Source: Phocaeicola plebeius DSM 17135
GTDB taxonomy: Bacteria; Bacteroidota; Bacteroidia; Bacteroidales; Bacteroidaceae
Direction: 5' to 3'
Length of the DNA: 64,000 nt
Assembly: GCF_000187895.1 (NCBI RefSeq)
Contig: NZ_DS990126.1
Coordinates: forward strand, 59,013-123,012
The translations under genes and the position numbers were made by a program. Position 1 is the first letter of the stretch. Each line of letters begins with the position of its first letter. Below, piece by piece: positions 56,501 through 64,000 of this stretch. The notes beneath the pieces are model-generated. The model made no database searches. It saw nothing but the letters and a program-made list of their open reading frames with translations, and was not told the origin of the DNA.

Positions 56501-56695
56501 AATTTCCCTGATAAGTGGTTTGGCAAGTATATATCAAATGTACGTTTATATGTATCAGCACAAAACCTGTACACATTTACCGGATACCATGGTTATAATG
56601 TGGATTATGCAGGTGGTACATTTACACCGGGTTATAACTTCTGTTCTTATCCGACAGCACGTACGTTCATGTGTGGTGTTCATTTTACATTCTAA
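53501..56695 (+). CDS. SusC/RagA-like TonB-dependent transporter
   Basis: Outer-membrane oligosaccharide importer, 1064 aa, for arabinan fragments judging by its neighbours. Signal peptide (about 1-29, ending MAAVAQ); carboxypeptidase-D-like domain (about 36-115; GQVVDEQGEPLLGATIR); TonB-box region DQVVVVGYGTQKKSDLTGSV; plug with QVLKDASAAAIYGSRAANG (about 215-235); beta-barrel ending FMCGVHFTF. It has no STN domain, which fits control by an HTCS rather than by sigma/anti-sigma. It is first in an operon with SusD, the binding lipoprotein and GH43 genes. Confidence 0.96.
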   Translation: MNKQLIFSAMLGLCAFGSTAMYSVPAMAAVAQSPAIKVSGQVVDEQGEPLLGATIRVKNSSIGTTTDLDGNFQLEVPGNAVLLISYVGYKEREVAVRSRSVLGAVQLQSDDFMLDQVVVVGYGTQKKSDLTGSVAVVDTEALKQVSHSNISSMLEGKVAGVQVTSDGQPGADPTVRIRGVGSFGDTSPLYVIDGVPMGTSIRDFSSNDIETIQVLKDASAAAIYGSRAANGVVIITTKRGQKDQPLKVDYNGYFGVDNISKGVYDVMNADQYSQHIGLSCLNSNTPLPGGYSLDSATGKYHFQDDTDTDWFDEVFKTGIRQNHNVNLSGGGAHNTYNIGLDYFNQRGTLEGAGPNYERFTARVNNTMDTKFVKFQTSVVYSHSDQDNMSLSNASEYVQGLYGDVTNVLRGTLLMQPTIKAYDSSTWVLDDKVGAASDYNYDGYGYGVYYDDIHGDISASNPLLINNLLQRNTRVDRFVGTGSADVDLLKMFGVDSKNHKLNYKINLSYSKTHCKDFTWIPSWIQSNRVYLAKSNERLEKASRDYSDALIENVLTYDGTIGKHHINIVAGQTYEEENTDLLTGWGLNYTEPYFLQLQNGSDTYSSSYEYKHAILSYIGRVNYNYDDRYLFSATVRRDASSRLSSGIRWGTFPSVSVGWRFDKESFFPFNPDVVNMFKVRGSYGELGNENIGEYMYQATMSRNNMTYSFNNSPVTGSAISTFVDNNLSWEKKKTYNVGVDLAFFNNRLEFTAEWYKNSSTDLLYDVPVPEQAGVSNTTVTMNAASMENSGFEFSATYRNREHPFKYEISANLSTLKNRVTSLGFGTDYYLTGDYITYVGQEIGQFYGYVYEGIARTQEDLDNHATQEGANVGDCLYKDINNDGKVDTDDRVVLGSGLPKMNFGLNARFEYKGFDLSIATYGALNYHVSDDIYNSLNSCYGWSNKDVAMLDANRFSEDGTTYLSDVPRTYITNSASLAWNDLFSSRKIQNAAYWKIANVELGYNFPDKWFGKYISNVRLYVSAQNLYTFTGYHGYNVDYAGGTFTPGYNFCSYPTARTFMCGVHFTF

Positions 56696-56728
56696 TTGCT
56701 ATCTAATAATATAATTAAAAAATATCGT

Positions 56729-58480
56729 ATGAAACTAAATATATATTCGCTTGCTCTCATTTTGGGATTCAGTACTTTTACCTCATGTGCTGATAGATTG
56801 GAGCTGATAAATCCTAACCAGCAGACTTCAAGTACTTTTGGTTTCGATGCCGATGATTTAGAGGAGTGTGTTATTGCTGCATATAATCACATTCGTATGG
56901 AAGGATCGTATGCGCGTGTAGGGTATACTATTGACGTATGCCGTGGAGATGAGGCTTGGAACTCATCACAGGTATGGTATTTACCGTTTGATGATCTCAA
57001 TGTGGAAGTTACATCTGATATTGCATTTTGGCCGTGGCGTGAATGGTACTATACCATAAATGTTTGTAACTTTATCATGTCTCGTTGCGGAGAAGATAAC
57101 GACCAGTTATCTGAAAGCATGAAATATATAAAAGGACAGGCTCTTTTCTTGCGTGGATTGTCATACTATAATTTAGCCGGATATTACCAGAATCCGCCTT
57201 TGATTACAGATTATGAGACCTATTCTTCATTGGATGGACTTTATGGAGCAAACAGCACTTATGATGAAGTTCTTGACCAGGTAGAAAAAGATTTTTCAGA
57301 AGCGATGGAATTACTGCCTTCTCGTGATGAAGGTGGTGAATGGGCAGGAGGACGTGCCACTTGTGGTGCAGCTGCGGGGTATTATGCGCGTACTCTTATG
57401 GTACGTCATAAATTCTCCGAAGCCCTTACTGTGCTTAAAGATATTATTGCCAAGAAGTATGGTACTTACCGATTGATGGATAACTATGGCGACAACTTCC
57501 GTGAAGGTTCTGCTTATGAGAACAATGATGAAAGTCTGTTTGAGATACAATTCCTTGATTATGGTTCACAGGGAACAGATGATGAGTGGACACCGGTAAA
57601 TACAAGCCCTAACGCTACTCAGGGTTCTGCAATAGAAAGTAACTTTGCTCCGGGCAATTATGGTGGATGGGCTGATATCTCAGCTTCACCGTGGTTATAT
57701 CATCTTTTCAAAGAGGAACGTACTACAGACAATAAGCTTGATCCTCGTCTTTATTGGACTATCGGTACTTATGAAACTGATTGGGAAGATTTTGAGTATG
57801 GAAATGTGGCTTATACTAACAAACTTTCGGCTACAGACAATATTGTGACCAATAATACTTATGGCGGTCTGCCTATTGCTAAGTTTACGAATCTTCGTAC
57901 CGGTCTTTATGGTACTGTGGTTACAGGCTTGCACGATGGTATCAATTTGCGTTTGATGCGTTATTCGGATGTATTGCTACGTGCAGCAGAGTGTGAGAAC
58001 GAAGTAAACGGTCCGACTCAGCAGGCTATAGACTGGATTAATGAAGTACGTAATCGTGTTGACCTTCCGGATTTGGAACTTGCTGATTTTAACACGGCAG
58101 ATAAACTGTTTGAACAGATAGCAAATGTGGAAAGGCCAAAAGAATTCGGATGTGAGTTCGGACGTGGTTTTGATCTTATACGTTGGGGATTTTTCTATGA
58201 CAGCGACCGTTTACAGCAATTGAAGGAACATGGAACTTTCCGTCGTTCTACTGAAGCAGTGAAAGATCCTGTAAGTTATAGCGACATAGCAACAGATTCA
58301 GAACTGAAGTGTTCTTATGATACATATATTCAGGGACATGAGTTCTTGCCTATTGTTCAGACATTGACAAACAAAAACCCAAATCTGGAAGGAAACTCTG
58401 CTAACTATAGTACGGACAATTCGACTTATTTCCGTGAAAATGGATGGACAGTGCGTCCGGTTGTAGATTTAAGCAAGTAG
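56729..58480 (+). CDS. SusD/RagB-like glycan-binding lipoprotein
   Basis: A 583 aa surface lipoprotein partnering the SusC at 53501. Lipoprotein signal FSTFTSC (cysteine about residue 19), then DRLELINPNQQTSSTFG, the usual SusD mature start. TPR-like helical segments (ALFLRGLSYYNLAGYYQNPP) and the conserved C-terminal ECEFGRGFDLIRWG stretch are visible. The frame is open to 56696, but ATG 56729 gives the canonical signal peptide. It follows SusC by 33 bp. Confidence 0.95.
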   Translation: MKLNIYSLALILGFSTFTSCADRLELINPNQQTSSTFGFDADDLEECVIAAYNHIRMEGSYARVGYTIDVCRGDEAWNSSQVWYLPFDDLNVEVTSDIAFWPWREWYYTINVCNFIMSRCGEDNDQLSESMKYIKGQALFLRGLSYYNLAGYYQNPPLITDYETYSSLDGLYGANSTYDEVLDQVEKDFSEAMELLPSRDEGGEWAGGRATCGAAAGYYARTLMVRHKFSEALTVLKDIIAKKYGTYRLMDNYGDNFREGSAYENNDESLFEIQFLDYGSQGTDDEWTPVNTSPNATQGSAIESNFAPGNYGGWADISASPWLYHLFKEERTTDNKLDPRLYWTIGTYETDWEDFEYGNVAYTNKLSATDNIVTNNTYGGLPIAKFTNLRTGLYGTVVTGLHDGINLRLMRYSDVLLRAAECENEVNGPTQQAIDWINEVRNRVDLPDLELADFNTADKLFEQIANVERPKEFGCEFGRGFDLIRWGFFYDSDRLQQLKEHGTFRRSTEAVKDPVSYSDIATDSELKCSYDTYIQGHEFLPIVQTLTNKNPNLEGNSANYSTDNSTYFRENGWTVRPVVDLSK

Positions 58481-58540
58481 AGATATTCTAAAGTGATCTT
58501 TTAGTATGGCAGGAGATTACAATTATTTAATTACTTATTA

Positions 58541-60337
58541 ATGTTTAATACGATGAAACATTCAAACAAAATAATATCAACCTGTTTCTCTGTAGCCTTA
58601 GGCATGTTTGCTTTGACAGGTTGTGAGGGTGGTGAGCTTTTTGATGTTAATGCTCCAGACTGGATTTCCGATAAAATACAGGAAATAGAGGACTCGAAGA
58701 ATGATAATCAGGATGAGATAGTTCTTGAGGGAATGATGGAAGATGTGTACACGATTGGAAATACTGATTATACAAGTGGATGGTGGGCAGCTTTCTCCAA
58801 GTATTATGTAATACCTGATGGTCAGAAATGGAACGCGGTATTTAATCTTAACATTAATCCGAGTGCATCAAATACTTATAAGAATTTTGCTTTGATAATC
58901 TGCTCGGATGCCGATCGTGACGGGGAAGGATATAAGGAGTATGGTGCAATACGCTTTGATAATCAGCCGTCGGGTAATTCCGAGTGGGGCGATTATATTG
59001 ATCGTTCTTATATCCAGAGTACACTTACTTTCGAAACTGATACTGATGACGGTATTGAGAAACTTGGAGGAAAGGTAACGCTTGTAGTCGATAGAACTAA
59101 CTCGGAGTCGTTCAGTGTAACTATGACTAATGGAACGGTTACTAAAACTTATCAGCAACCGACTGCGCTTGTTAATCTGAATGCGGATGCAAGTAACACC
59201 AATATCCGTTGTTTCCTTGTGCCGGAAGGTTCTTACATTGATTTCCAGCAGACAAACATTGAACCGATAGGTGGTTGTACCTCGGCAGAGGACAAAAATC
59301 CGGTCTCAATGGTATTGCAGAATGTGCCAAGTCAGGTAAATGTGGGTACTAGCCTTGAAGAAGCTATGGCTGATGTTACGGCTTTGGTTACGTTTGAAGA
59401 GGGAGTTACAAAAATTGTAACGGCATCTGAACTTAGTTTCTCTGCAATTCCTGACATGGATACTACGGGAGAAAAGACACTTGTGGCAGTTTACAACAAG
59501 ACATTTAAAGGTGAAAACTGTGATACTCCTATTATGGCCAATGCGACTTTTGAGATGGTTGAACAAATCAAGTCTATTGAGGTGACGACTCAACCTTCGC
59601 ATACGGACTATTATTATTATACCTCAGAGGCTACCCGGTCTTTAACCGACCGTACATTGGCATTCGATCCTACCGGTATGGTGGTGACGGCGACCACGAC
59701 TTCTGGAAATACCAGAATTCTCCAAAACTCGGAACTTACCTTCTCGGCTGTTCCAGCCAAAACAGGTTCACAAATCGTGACCCTTACCGCGGGGGAAGGA
59801 ATTACTGCTACAGTGAATGTGACGGTAAGAGAATCGCAGGTTTCGGAAGTGAAGAACAGCACGGGAATGGTGGGAGCCGAAGATAACTCTACCGCTTTCT
59901 GGGGAGCCTTTTCCGATGAGTTTAATGTACCAGCAGGGGCAACGAAATCGATTACCTTTACAAACTATAGTTGTTTGGTATCGAACTGGAATAATTATGT
60001 CATCGTACTCCGTAAAAAGGATCTCACTGAGTATGCAGTGGTTCGGGCGGATAATTATGGATGGGATGGCAATGCGGCAGATGGCGCAGGCTATGAAGCT
60101 TGTATCCATAACGGTACGCAAGGCGATTGGGCCACTTGGTTGGCTGGAATGAATGGAGCTAAGGTAACAGTATATGTGACTAACTGCGGCAATGGTACTG
60201 CTGATGTGCAGGCCGTGATGCAGGGAACAACTGGTACCACTTCCACACAGTATTATTTGGGTATCAGTACTGTGGATCCTGCCGACTTAAACTTTGCGTT
60301 GACGGTGGATAGTTCTCATCTCGTTTTCGGTGAATAA
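58541..60337 (+). CDS. Surface glycan-binding lipoprotein with duplicated outer domains
   Basis: A 598 aa lipoprotein in the usual SGBP position after SusD. Lipoprotein signal FALTGC (cysteine about residue 28). No catalytic motif is seen. Four parts are visible: an N-terminal beta domain (about 70-235; WWAAFSKYYVIPDGQKW, YKEYGAIRFDN), two Ig-like (Big-type) domains (about 250-345 and 350-440; both with ASELSFSA / NSELTFSAVPA) and a C-terminal domain (about 450-598; FWGAFSDEFNVPAGATK, LTEYAVVRADN) that clearly repeats the first. It probably holds two arabinan-binding sites on an Ig-like spacer (inference). The start may be 58541 or 58553. Confidence 0.85.
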   Translation: MFNTMKHSNKIISTCFSVALGMFALTGCEGGELFDVNAPDWISDKIQEIEDSKNDNQDEIVLEGMMEDVYTIGNTDYTSGWWAAFSKYYVIPDGQKWNAVFNLNINPSASNTYKNFALIICSDADRDGEGYKEYGAIRFDNQPSGNSEWGDYIDRSYIQSTLTFETDTDDGIEKLGGKVTLVVDRTNSESFSVTMTNGTVTKTYQQPTALVNLNADASNTNIRCFLVPEGSYIDFQQTNIEPIGGCTSAEDKNPVSMVLQNVPSQVNVGTSLEEAMADVTALVTFEEGVTKIVTASELSFSAIPDMDTTGEKTLVAVYNKTFKGENCDTPIMANATFEMVEQIKSIEVTTQPSHTDYYYYTSEATRSLTDRTLAFDPTGMVVTATTTSGNTRILQNSELTFSAVPAKTGSQIVTLTAGEGITATVNVTVRESQVSEVKNSTGMVGAEDNSTAFWGAFSDEFNVPAGATKSITFTNYSCLVSNWNNYVIVLRKKDLTEYAVVRADNYGWDGNAADGAGYEACIHNGTQGDWATWLAGMNGAKVTVYVTNCGNGTADVQAVMQGTTGTTSTQYYLGISTVDPADLNFALTVDSSHLVFGE

Positions 60338-60354
60338 AATTATTTTTTAATCTT

Positions 60355-60387
60355 ACATGCCGTTGCGTTTGGGAAGCAACGGCATGT
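60355..60387 (+). other. Stem-loop between SGBP and GH43 genes
   Basis: A perfect 12-bp stem (ACATGCCGTTGC with GCAACGGCATGT) and 9-base loop, without a T-run. It probably tunes mRNA stability between the highly expressed binding genes and the enzyme genes, or acts as a partial terminator. Confidence 0.65.
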
Positions 60388-60405
60388 CTTAAACAAACCG
60401 GTTAA

Positions 60406-62307
60406 ATGAAAAAAATATCATTCTTTTTTATATTCCTATGGGCAGTCTTTGCCTTCACAGCTTGTACCGATGGCTTGGATAACATTGAGTACAATAGAAA
60501 TAGTGATGTAACTGTGGCTACTCCTGAAGTAACTGCATCAACAGGCACTTCGTTGACGCTTGTGTCATCGGTTACAGGAAATGTGAACAGTGTTGTTAAA
60601 AGAGGTTTTTGCTATAGTGCCAATGCGCAGAATCCGACCATTAAAGATAATGTAGTGGAAGCAGATGAAAACTTTAGTGCTACAATCTCTGGCTTGATGG
60701 GAAATACGGCTTATTATGTGCGTGCTTATGTGTATGGCAATAGCCGTTATACATATTCTGATCCATTTACTGCGACTACGGAATCTCAAAGTCTGGAGGA
60801 ACAGCTGGCAAACTATGTGGCTCCGGCTTATGTAGATAATTATGTGGATATTTCAGACTGGTCGAATCGTGGACAATGGAATCTGAGTAATGTGCATGAT
60901 CCTACAGTCGTATTGGCAGAAGATGGCTATTATTATATGTATCAGACGGATGCATCATACGGAAATGCTCATACAGCAGGAGGACATTTTCACGGACGTC
61001 GTTCAAAAAATCTGGTAGATTGGGAGTATTTGGGAGGTACTATGCAAAATTTGCCGGAATGGGTTATTCCAAAACTGAACGAAATACGGCAGGAAATGGG
61101 GCTGGAAGCTGCCAATCCGAATGTGGATGATTTTGGTTATTGGGCTCCTTGTGTACGTAAAGTCAGAAATGGATTGTACCGGATGTATTATTCTATAGTT
61201 TGTCCGGGTACCTTGGCTGGAGATGGAACATGGAGTGAACGTGCATTTATTGGAATGATGGAGAATGATAATCCAGCGAACAATGATGGATGGGTAGATA
61301 AGGGTTACGTTATTACTAATGCTTCCGATAAGGGTTTGAATTTTTATGTGCCCGCCGATAACTGGGGAAATTGTTATTATAAGTGGAATGCTATTGACCC
61401 CAGCTATATTATTACAGAAGAAGGAAGACATTATCTGGTTTATGGTTCTTGGCATAGTGGTATTGCTTTGGTTGAGTTAGATGGAGAAACTGGTAAGGTG
61501 AAAGCTGAATTACCCAATCCATGGGGAACAGATGCAGATATTACTGCTTACGGACAATTAATTGCTACCCGTGAGATGGGTAATCGCTGGCAGGCGTCAG
61601 AAGGACCAGAAGTGATTTATCATGATGGGTATTATTACCTGTTTTTAGCTTACGATGCACTAGACGTGCCTTACAATACCCGTGTGGCACGTGCTACTAA
61701 TATTGCTGGTCCTTATTTGGGAATGGATGGAACGGATGTGACCACAGCAGGAGGTGATCTTCTTCCGGTAGTAACTCATCCTTATAAATTTAATGGTAGT
61801 GATGGATGGGTTGGAATTTCACATTGTTGCGTCTTTGATGATGGCAATGGCAACTGGTTCTTTGCTTCGCAAGGCCGTTTCCCTGCTAACGTAGGAGGTA
61901 ATGCATACAGTAATGCTTTGATGATGGGTCATGTACGTTCTATCCGTTGGACAGAAGATGGTTGGCCTCTCGTAATGCCTGAACGTTATGGTGCGGTTCC
62001 ACAAGTCGCTATTACTGAGGATGAGCTGATTGGAAACTGGGAGCATATAGATCTTTCTTATTCTTATGGAAACCAGAAAACGTCTACTCAAATGACATTA
62101 GCGGCTGACCATACTGTAACAGAAGGTCCTTGGAAGGGAGTGACATGGTCGTATGATGCTGCAAAATGTACGCTGATGTTCAGTAACGGCATTGAATTGT
62201 ACTTGCAACGTGAAACAGACTGGGAGGCTTCTCCAAGAACCCATACCATCGTTTATGCTGGTTATGGCGATAATTATAAGACTTATTGGGGAAAGAAAAG
62301 TAAGTAA
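60406..62307 (+). CDS. GH43 arabinanase-type lipoprotein
   Basis: A 633 aa surface lipoprotein; the signal FAFTAC gives a cysteine near residue 20. An Ig/FN3-like module (about 37-128; VKRGFCYSANAQNPT) precedes a five-bladed GH43 propeller with base D165 (NVHDPTVV), D331 (WNAIDPSY) and acid E399 (ASEGPEVIYH). A C-terminal beta domain (about 545-633) is like those of endo-alpha-1,5-L-arabinanases. It probably makes the first endo-cuts in arabinan at the cell surface, supplying the SusC/D pair. It is in the same operon after SGBP. Confidence 0.9.
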   Translation: MKKISFFFIFLWAVFAFTACTDGLDNIEYNRNSDVTVATPEVTASTGTSLTLVSSVTGNVNSVVKRGFCYSANAQNPTIKDNVVEADENFSATISGLMGNTAYYVRAYVYGNSRYTYSDPFTATTESQSLEEQLANYVAPAYVDNYVDISDWSNRGQWNLSNVHDPTVVLAEDGYYYMYQTDASYGNAHTAGGHFHGRRSKNLVDWEYLGGTMQNLPEWVIPKLNEIRQEMGLEAANPNVDDFGYWAPCVRKVRNGLYRMYYSIVCPGTLAGDGTWSERAFIGMMENDNPANNDGWVDKGYVITNASDKGLNFYVPADNWGNCYYKWNAIDPSYIITEEGRHYLVYGSWHSGIALVELDGETGKVKAELPNPWGTDADITAYGQLIATREMGNRWQASEGPEVIYHDGYYYLFLAYDALDVPYNTRVARATNIAGPYLGMDGTDVTTAGGDLLPVVTHPYKFNGSDGWVGISHCCVFDDGNGNWFFASQGRFPANVGGNAYSNALMMGHVRSIRWTEDGWPLVMPERYGAVPQVAITEDELIGNWEHIDLSYSYGNQKTSTQMTLAADHTVTEGPWKGVTWSYDAAKCTLMFSNGIELYLQRETDWEASPRTHTIVYAGYGDNYKTYWGKKSK

Positions 62308-62340
62308 CTCGTTTATTGGTGAGTTCACATTGTAAATAAT

Positions 62341-62378
62341 AAAATGAGTAATTTTGTTTACAGAATTACTCATTTTTT
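62341..62378 (+). terminator. Terminator between the two GH43 genes
   Basis: AAAATGAGTAATT with AATTACTCATTTT (13 bp, 62341-62353 with 62364-62376) plus a short T-run, 33 bp after the stop. It is AT-rich, so read-through into the next GH43 gene is possible. Confidence 0.7.
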
Positions 62379-62406
62379 ATAAGTAGTGATTTGATTTATA
62401 TAAGCC

Positions 62407-63414
62407 ATGAAACACATCTTTTTTTCATTTTTCCTATTGATTGCAGCAGGTGCGGTTTATGCTTCTTCTCTAGAGGAGAAGCCGGCAGTTATTCCTGTCA
62501 GCAAGGTCATGACTCATGACCCGGTACTGATCAAACAGGGTGATACTTATTATTTGTTTGCAACTGGGCATGGGATTTCTGTGATGTCTTCAAAAGACTT
62601 GCAAAACTGGAAGTTCGAAAAACCGGTATTCGATAAAGCACCTCAATGGGCTGTGGAAACCGTAAAAGGCTATAACGGACATACGTGGGCACCGGATATT
62701 ATTTTCCACAACGGAGTTTATCATTTGTTTTATTCATGTTCGGCATTTGGAAAGAATACTTCTGCTATTGGCCATGCTACGAATCCCACGCTCGATCCTT
62801 CCAGCCCTGATTTCAAGTGGACAGACCATGGAAAAGTAATTCAGTCGGTTCCTAATCGGGATATGTGGAATGCTATTGACCCTAATATCATCATTGATGA
62901 AAACGGTACACCCTGGATGGATTTCGGTTCATTCTGGGATGGTATCAAGATGGTAAAGCTGACTCCCGATATGAATGGAGTGGCTCAGCCGGAAGAGTGG
63001 TATTCACTTTCTCGTCGTCCACGAACCTTTAATCTGGATGAAAAGAACGCGGGTGACGGAGCGGTTGAGGCTCCTTTTATCATGAAGCATGGTGATTATT
63101 ATTATCTGTTCGTTTCGTTTGATTATTGTTGCAAGGGATTGAAAAGCAACTATAAAGTTATGGTGGGACGTTCGAAGACTGTAACGGGGCCTTATTTAGA
63201 CAAAGACGGAAAGGCTATGGATAAGGGAGGCGGCTCATTAGTGATTCAGGGAAATAAGGACTATGCCGGAATAGGTCATAATGCAGCCTATCATTTGGAT
63301 GGGAAGGATTATTTTATTTCCCATGCCTATTCGGTGGCAGAAGAAGGAGCCCCTAAATTGATAATTCGTGAAATGACTTGGACACCTGATGGGTGGCCGA
63401 TTGTAAACTTCTAA
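62407..63414 (+). CDS. GH43 alpha-L-arabinan hydrolase, exported
   Basis: A 335 aa single-domain enzyme with a signal peptide of about 20 residues (ending VYASS). The GH43 triad is visible as D38 (MTHDPVL), D158 (NAIDPN) and E221 (GAVEAPF). The layout fits the arabinanase/arabinofuranosidase subfamilies that shorten arabino-oligosaccharides in the periplasm; endo or exo mode cannot be told from the sequence. With GH51 it would complete arabinan breakdown to arabinose. A clear terminator follows. Confidence 0.92.
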   Translation: MKHIFFSFFLLIAAGAVYASSLEEKPAVIPVSKVMTHDPVLIKQGDTYYLFATGHGISVMSSKDLQNWKFEKPVFDKAPQWAVETVKGYNGHTWAPDIIFHNGVYHLFYSCSAFGKNTSAIGHATNPTLDPSSPDFKWTDHGKVIQSVPNRDMWNAIDPNIIIDENGTPWMDFGSFWDGIKMVKLTPDMNGVAQPEEWYSLSRRPRTFNLDEKNAGDGAVEAPFIMKHGDYYYLFVSFDYCCKGLKSNYKVMVGRSKTVTGPYLDKDGKAMDKGGGSLVIQGNKDYAGIGHNAAYHLDGKDYFISHAYSVAEEGAPKLIIREMTWTPDGWPIVNF

Positions 63415-63430
63415 AAGTGATGCTTGCAGG

Positions 63431-63473
63431 GATGCCGCAGGGAGTATGTATACTTCTGAGCGGCATCTTTTTT
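63431..63473 (+). terminator. Terminator after the second GH43 gene
   Basis: GATGCCGC with GCGGCATC plus an inner GAGTAT/ATACTT pairing forms a long hairpin, followed by six T residues. Confidence 0.88.
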
Positions 63474-63518
63474 GTATGGATATTGCATGATTTTTGGTCG
63501 TGTTTTAGTGAAAATTTT

Positions 63519-63550
63519 ATTGTTGATTTCACACTTAATTCCTATTTTTG
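63519..63550 (+). promoter_or_regulatory. Promoter of the second GH97 gene
   Basis: ATTG (63519-63522), 20 bp, TATTTTTG (63543-63550), 30 bp before the ATG at 63581. It is of housekeeping type; neither the GTCCACC nor the AGTAAGTG motif is present. Confidence 0.65.
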
Positions 63551-63580
63551 TCCTGATTAGTAATTATCTGGAAAACACCT

Positions 63581-64000
63581 ATGAAAAAACAAGTACTTTT
63601 TGGCACATTGGCATTATTGGCCTCTCAGGCATTTGCCCAGCAGGCAGCAGTTACCGGCCCTGATTCTCGTTTGAAACTCGATTTTCAGTTGCAGGACGGC
63701 AAGCCTGTCTATTCGGTGACATACGACGGAAAAAACGTTTTGGAGAATTCTCCTCTCGGCTTTGTATCCAATATTGGTGACTTCAGCCGTCAGATGAGTT
63801 TTGTCGGCCAGCAGGCGGACAAGGTGGAAAAGACGTACACGCAGGACCGTATCAAGTGTTCTACGGTGAATTATTCTGCCAACAAGCTGACTGTAACCCT
63901 TGAAAATGCGGAGAAGAAGAAATTGGACATCGTGTTCCAGTTGAGTAATAACGACATTGCCTTCCGCTACGAGATGCCTCAGTATGGCGAAACTGCCTGC
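63581..64000 (+). CDS. GH97 glycoside hydrolase, N-terminal part (cut by right edge)
   Basis: 140 codons, open to the window end. Signal peptide about 1-20 (LLASQAFAQ), then a GH97 N-terminal beta-sandwich: GPDSRLKLDFQLQDGKPVYS parallels SPDGNLKMQF in the GH97 at 23226, and NNDIAFRYEMP parallels its NDGLGFRYEFP. The catalytic domain is outside, so inverting (alpha-glucosidase) or retaining (alpha-galactosidase or beta-L-arabinopyranosidase) type cannot be told. Beside an arabinan locus, an arabinopyranosidase or galactosidase role is plausible but unproven. Confidence 0.88.
   Translation, partial: MKKQVLFGTLALLASQAFAQQAAVTGPDSRLKLDFQLQDGKPVYSVTYDGKNVLENSPLGFVSNIGDFSRQMSFVGQQADKVEKTYTQDRIKCSTVNYSANKLTVTLENAEKKKLDIVFQLSNNDIAFRYEMPQYGETAC

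Noticed and set aside
63472..63663. 63-codon frame overlapping the start of the second GH97 gene
   Set aside because: Different frame from the clear GH97 signal peptide at 63581; it begins inside the terminator.

Overview
The window looks like chromosomal DNA from a gut Bacteroidales bacterium of the Bacteroides/Phocaeicola type. This rests on several signs: two SusC/SusD pairs, an ECF sigma/FecR pair, a hybrid two-component regulator (HTCS), many secreted or lipoprotein glycoside hydrolases, and repeated use of the Bacteroidetes promoter signature (TTTG-like box, 19-21 bp, TAnnTTTG). I saw no rRNA, tRNA, CRISPR array, insertion sequence or prophage gene.

Layout. 1-5507: L-rhamnose operon (kinase cut by the left edge, isomerase, RhaT permease, aldolase, lactaldehyde reductase), closed by a strong terminator and followed by a 22-bp periodic palindromic array. 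5727-17300: housekeeping genes, namely serine acetyltransferase, an unrecognised 43-aa basic protein on a divergent promoter, RNase R, a CDF metal transporter, an SDR/PAP2 lipid-type pair, dusB back-to-back with a U32 peptidase-family gene, a DUF3843-like protein and mnmA. 17311-25331: GH3, GH115 and GH97 enzymes. 25485-45993: an ECF sigma/anti-sigma controlled polysaccharide utilisation locus (PUL) with SusC (STN domain), SusD, three GH92 alpha-mannosidases, an LruC-domain lipoprotein that appears inserted, and a GH2. 46546-64000: an HTCS-controlled arabinan-type PUL with GH51, HTCS, SusC, SusD, a surface glycan-binding lipoprotein, two GH43 enzymes and the start of a GH97.

How the parts work together. 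In the mannoside PUL, substrate sensing by the STN domain of SusC would relieve FecR and free the sigma factor. A shared promoter motif (AGTAAGTGTTTTT, 11 bp, TGTTATA) lies at the same distance before the SusC gene and before the GH97 gene at 23226, so that GH97 probably belongs to the sigma regulon. In the arabinan PUL, the HTCS would sense arabino-oligosaccharides. A direct repeat of GTCCACC with 21-bp phasing lies exactly 20 bp before the -7 box of both the SusC gene and the divergent GH51 gene, and I propose it as the HTCS operator.

The most unusual signals are these: (1) three intergenic arrays of 22-bp units with short inverted arms (5604, 22961, 53040); (2) two near-identical ~80-bp cassettes that look like a dispersed small-RNA gene with its own promoter and terminator (20276, 46075), antisense to a typical Bacteroides start-codon region; (3) a 41-42 bp duplication of the end of the third GH92 gene bracketing the AT-rich LruC gene; (4) the two regulator-specific promoter motifs; and (5) two unannotated small proteins of 43 and 37 aa with their own transcription signals.
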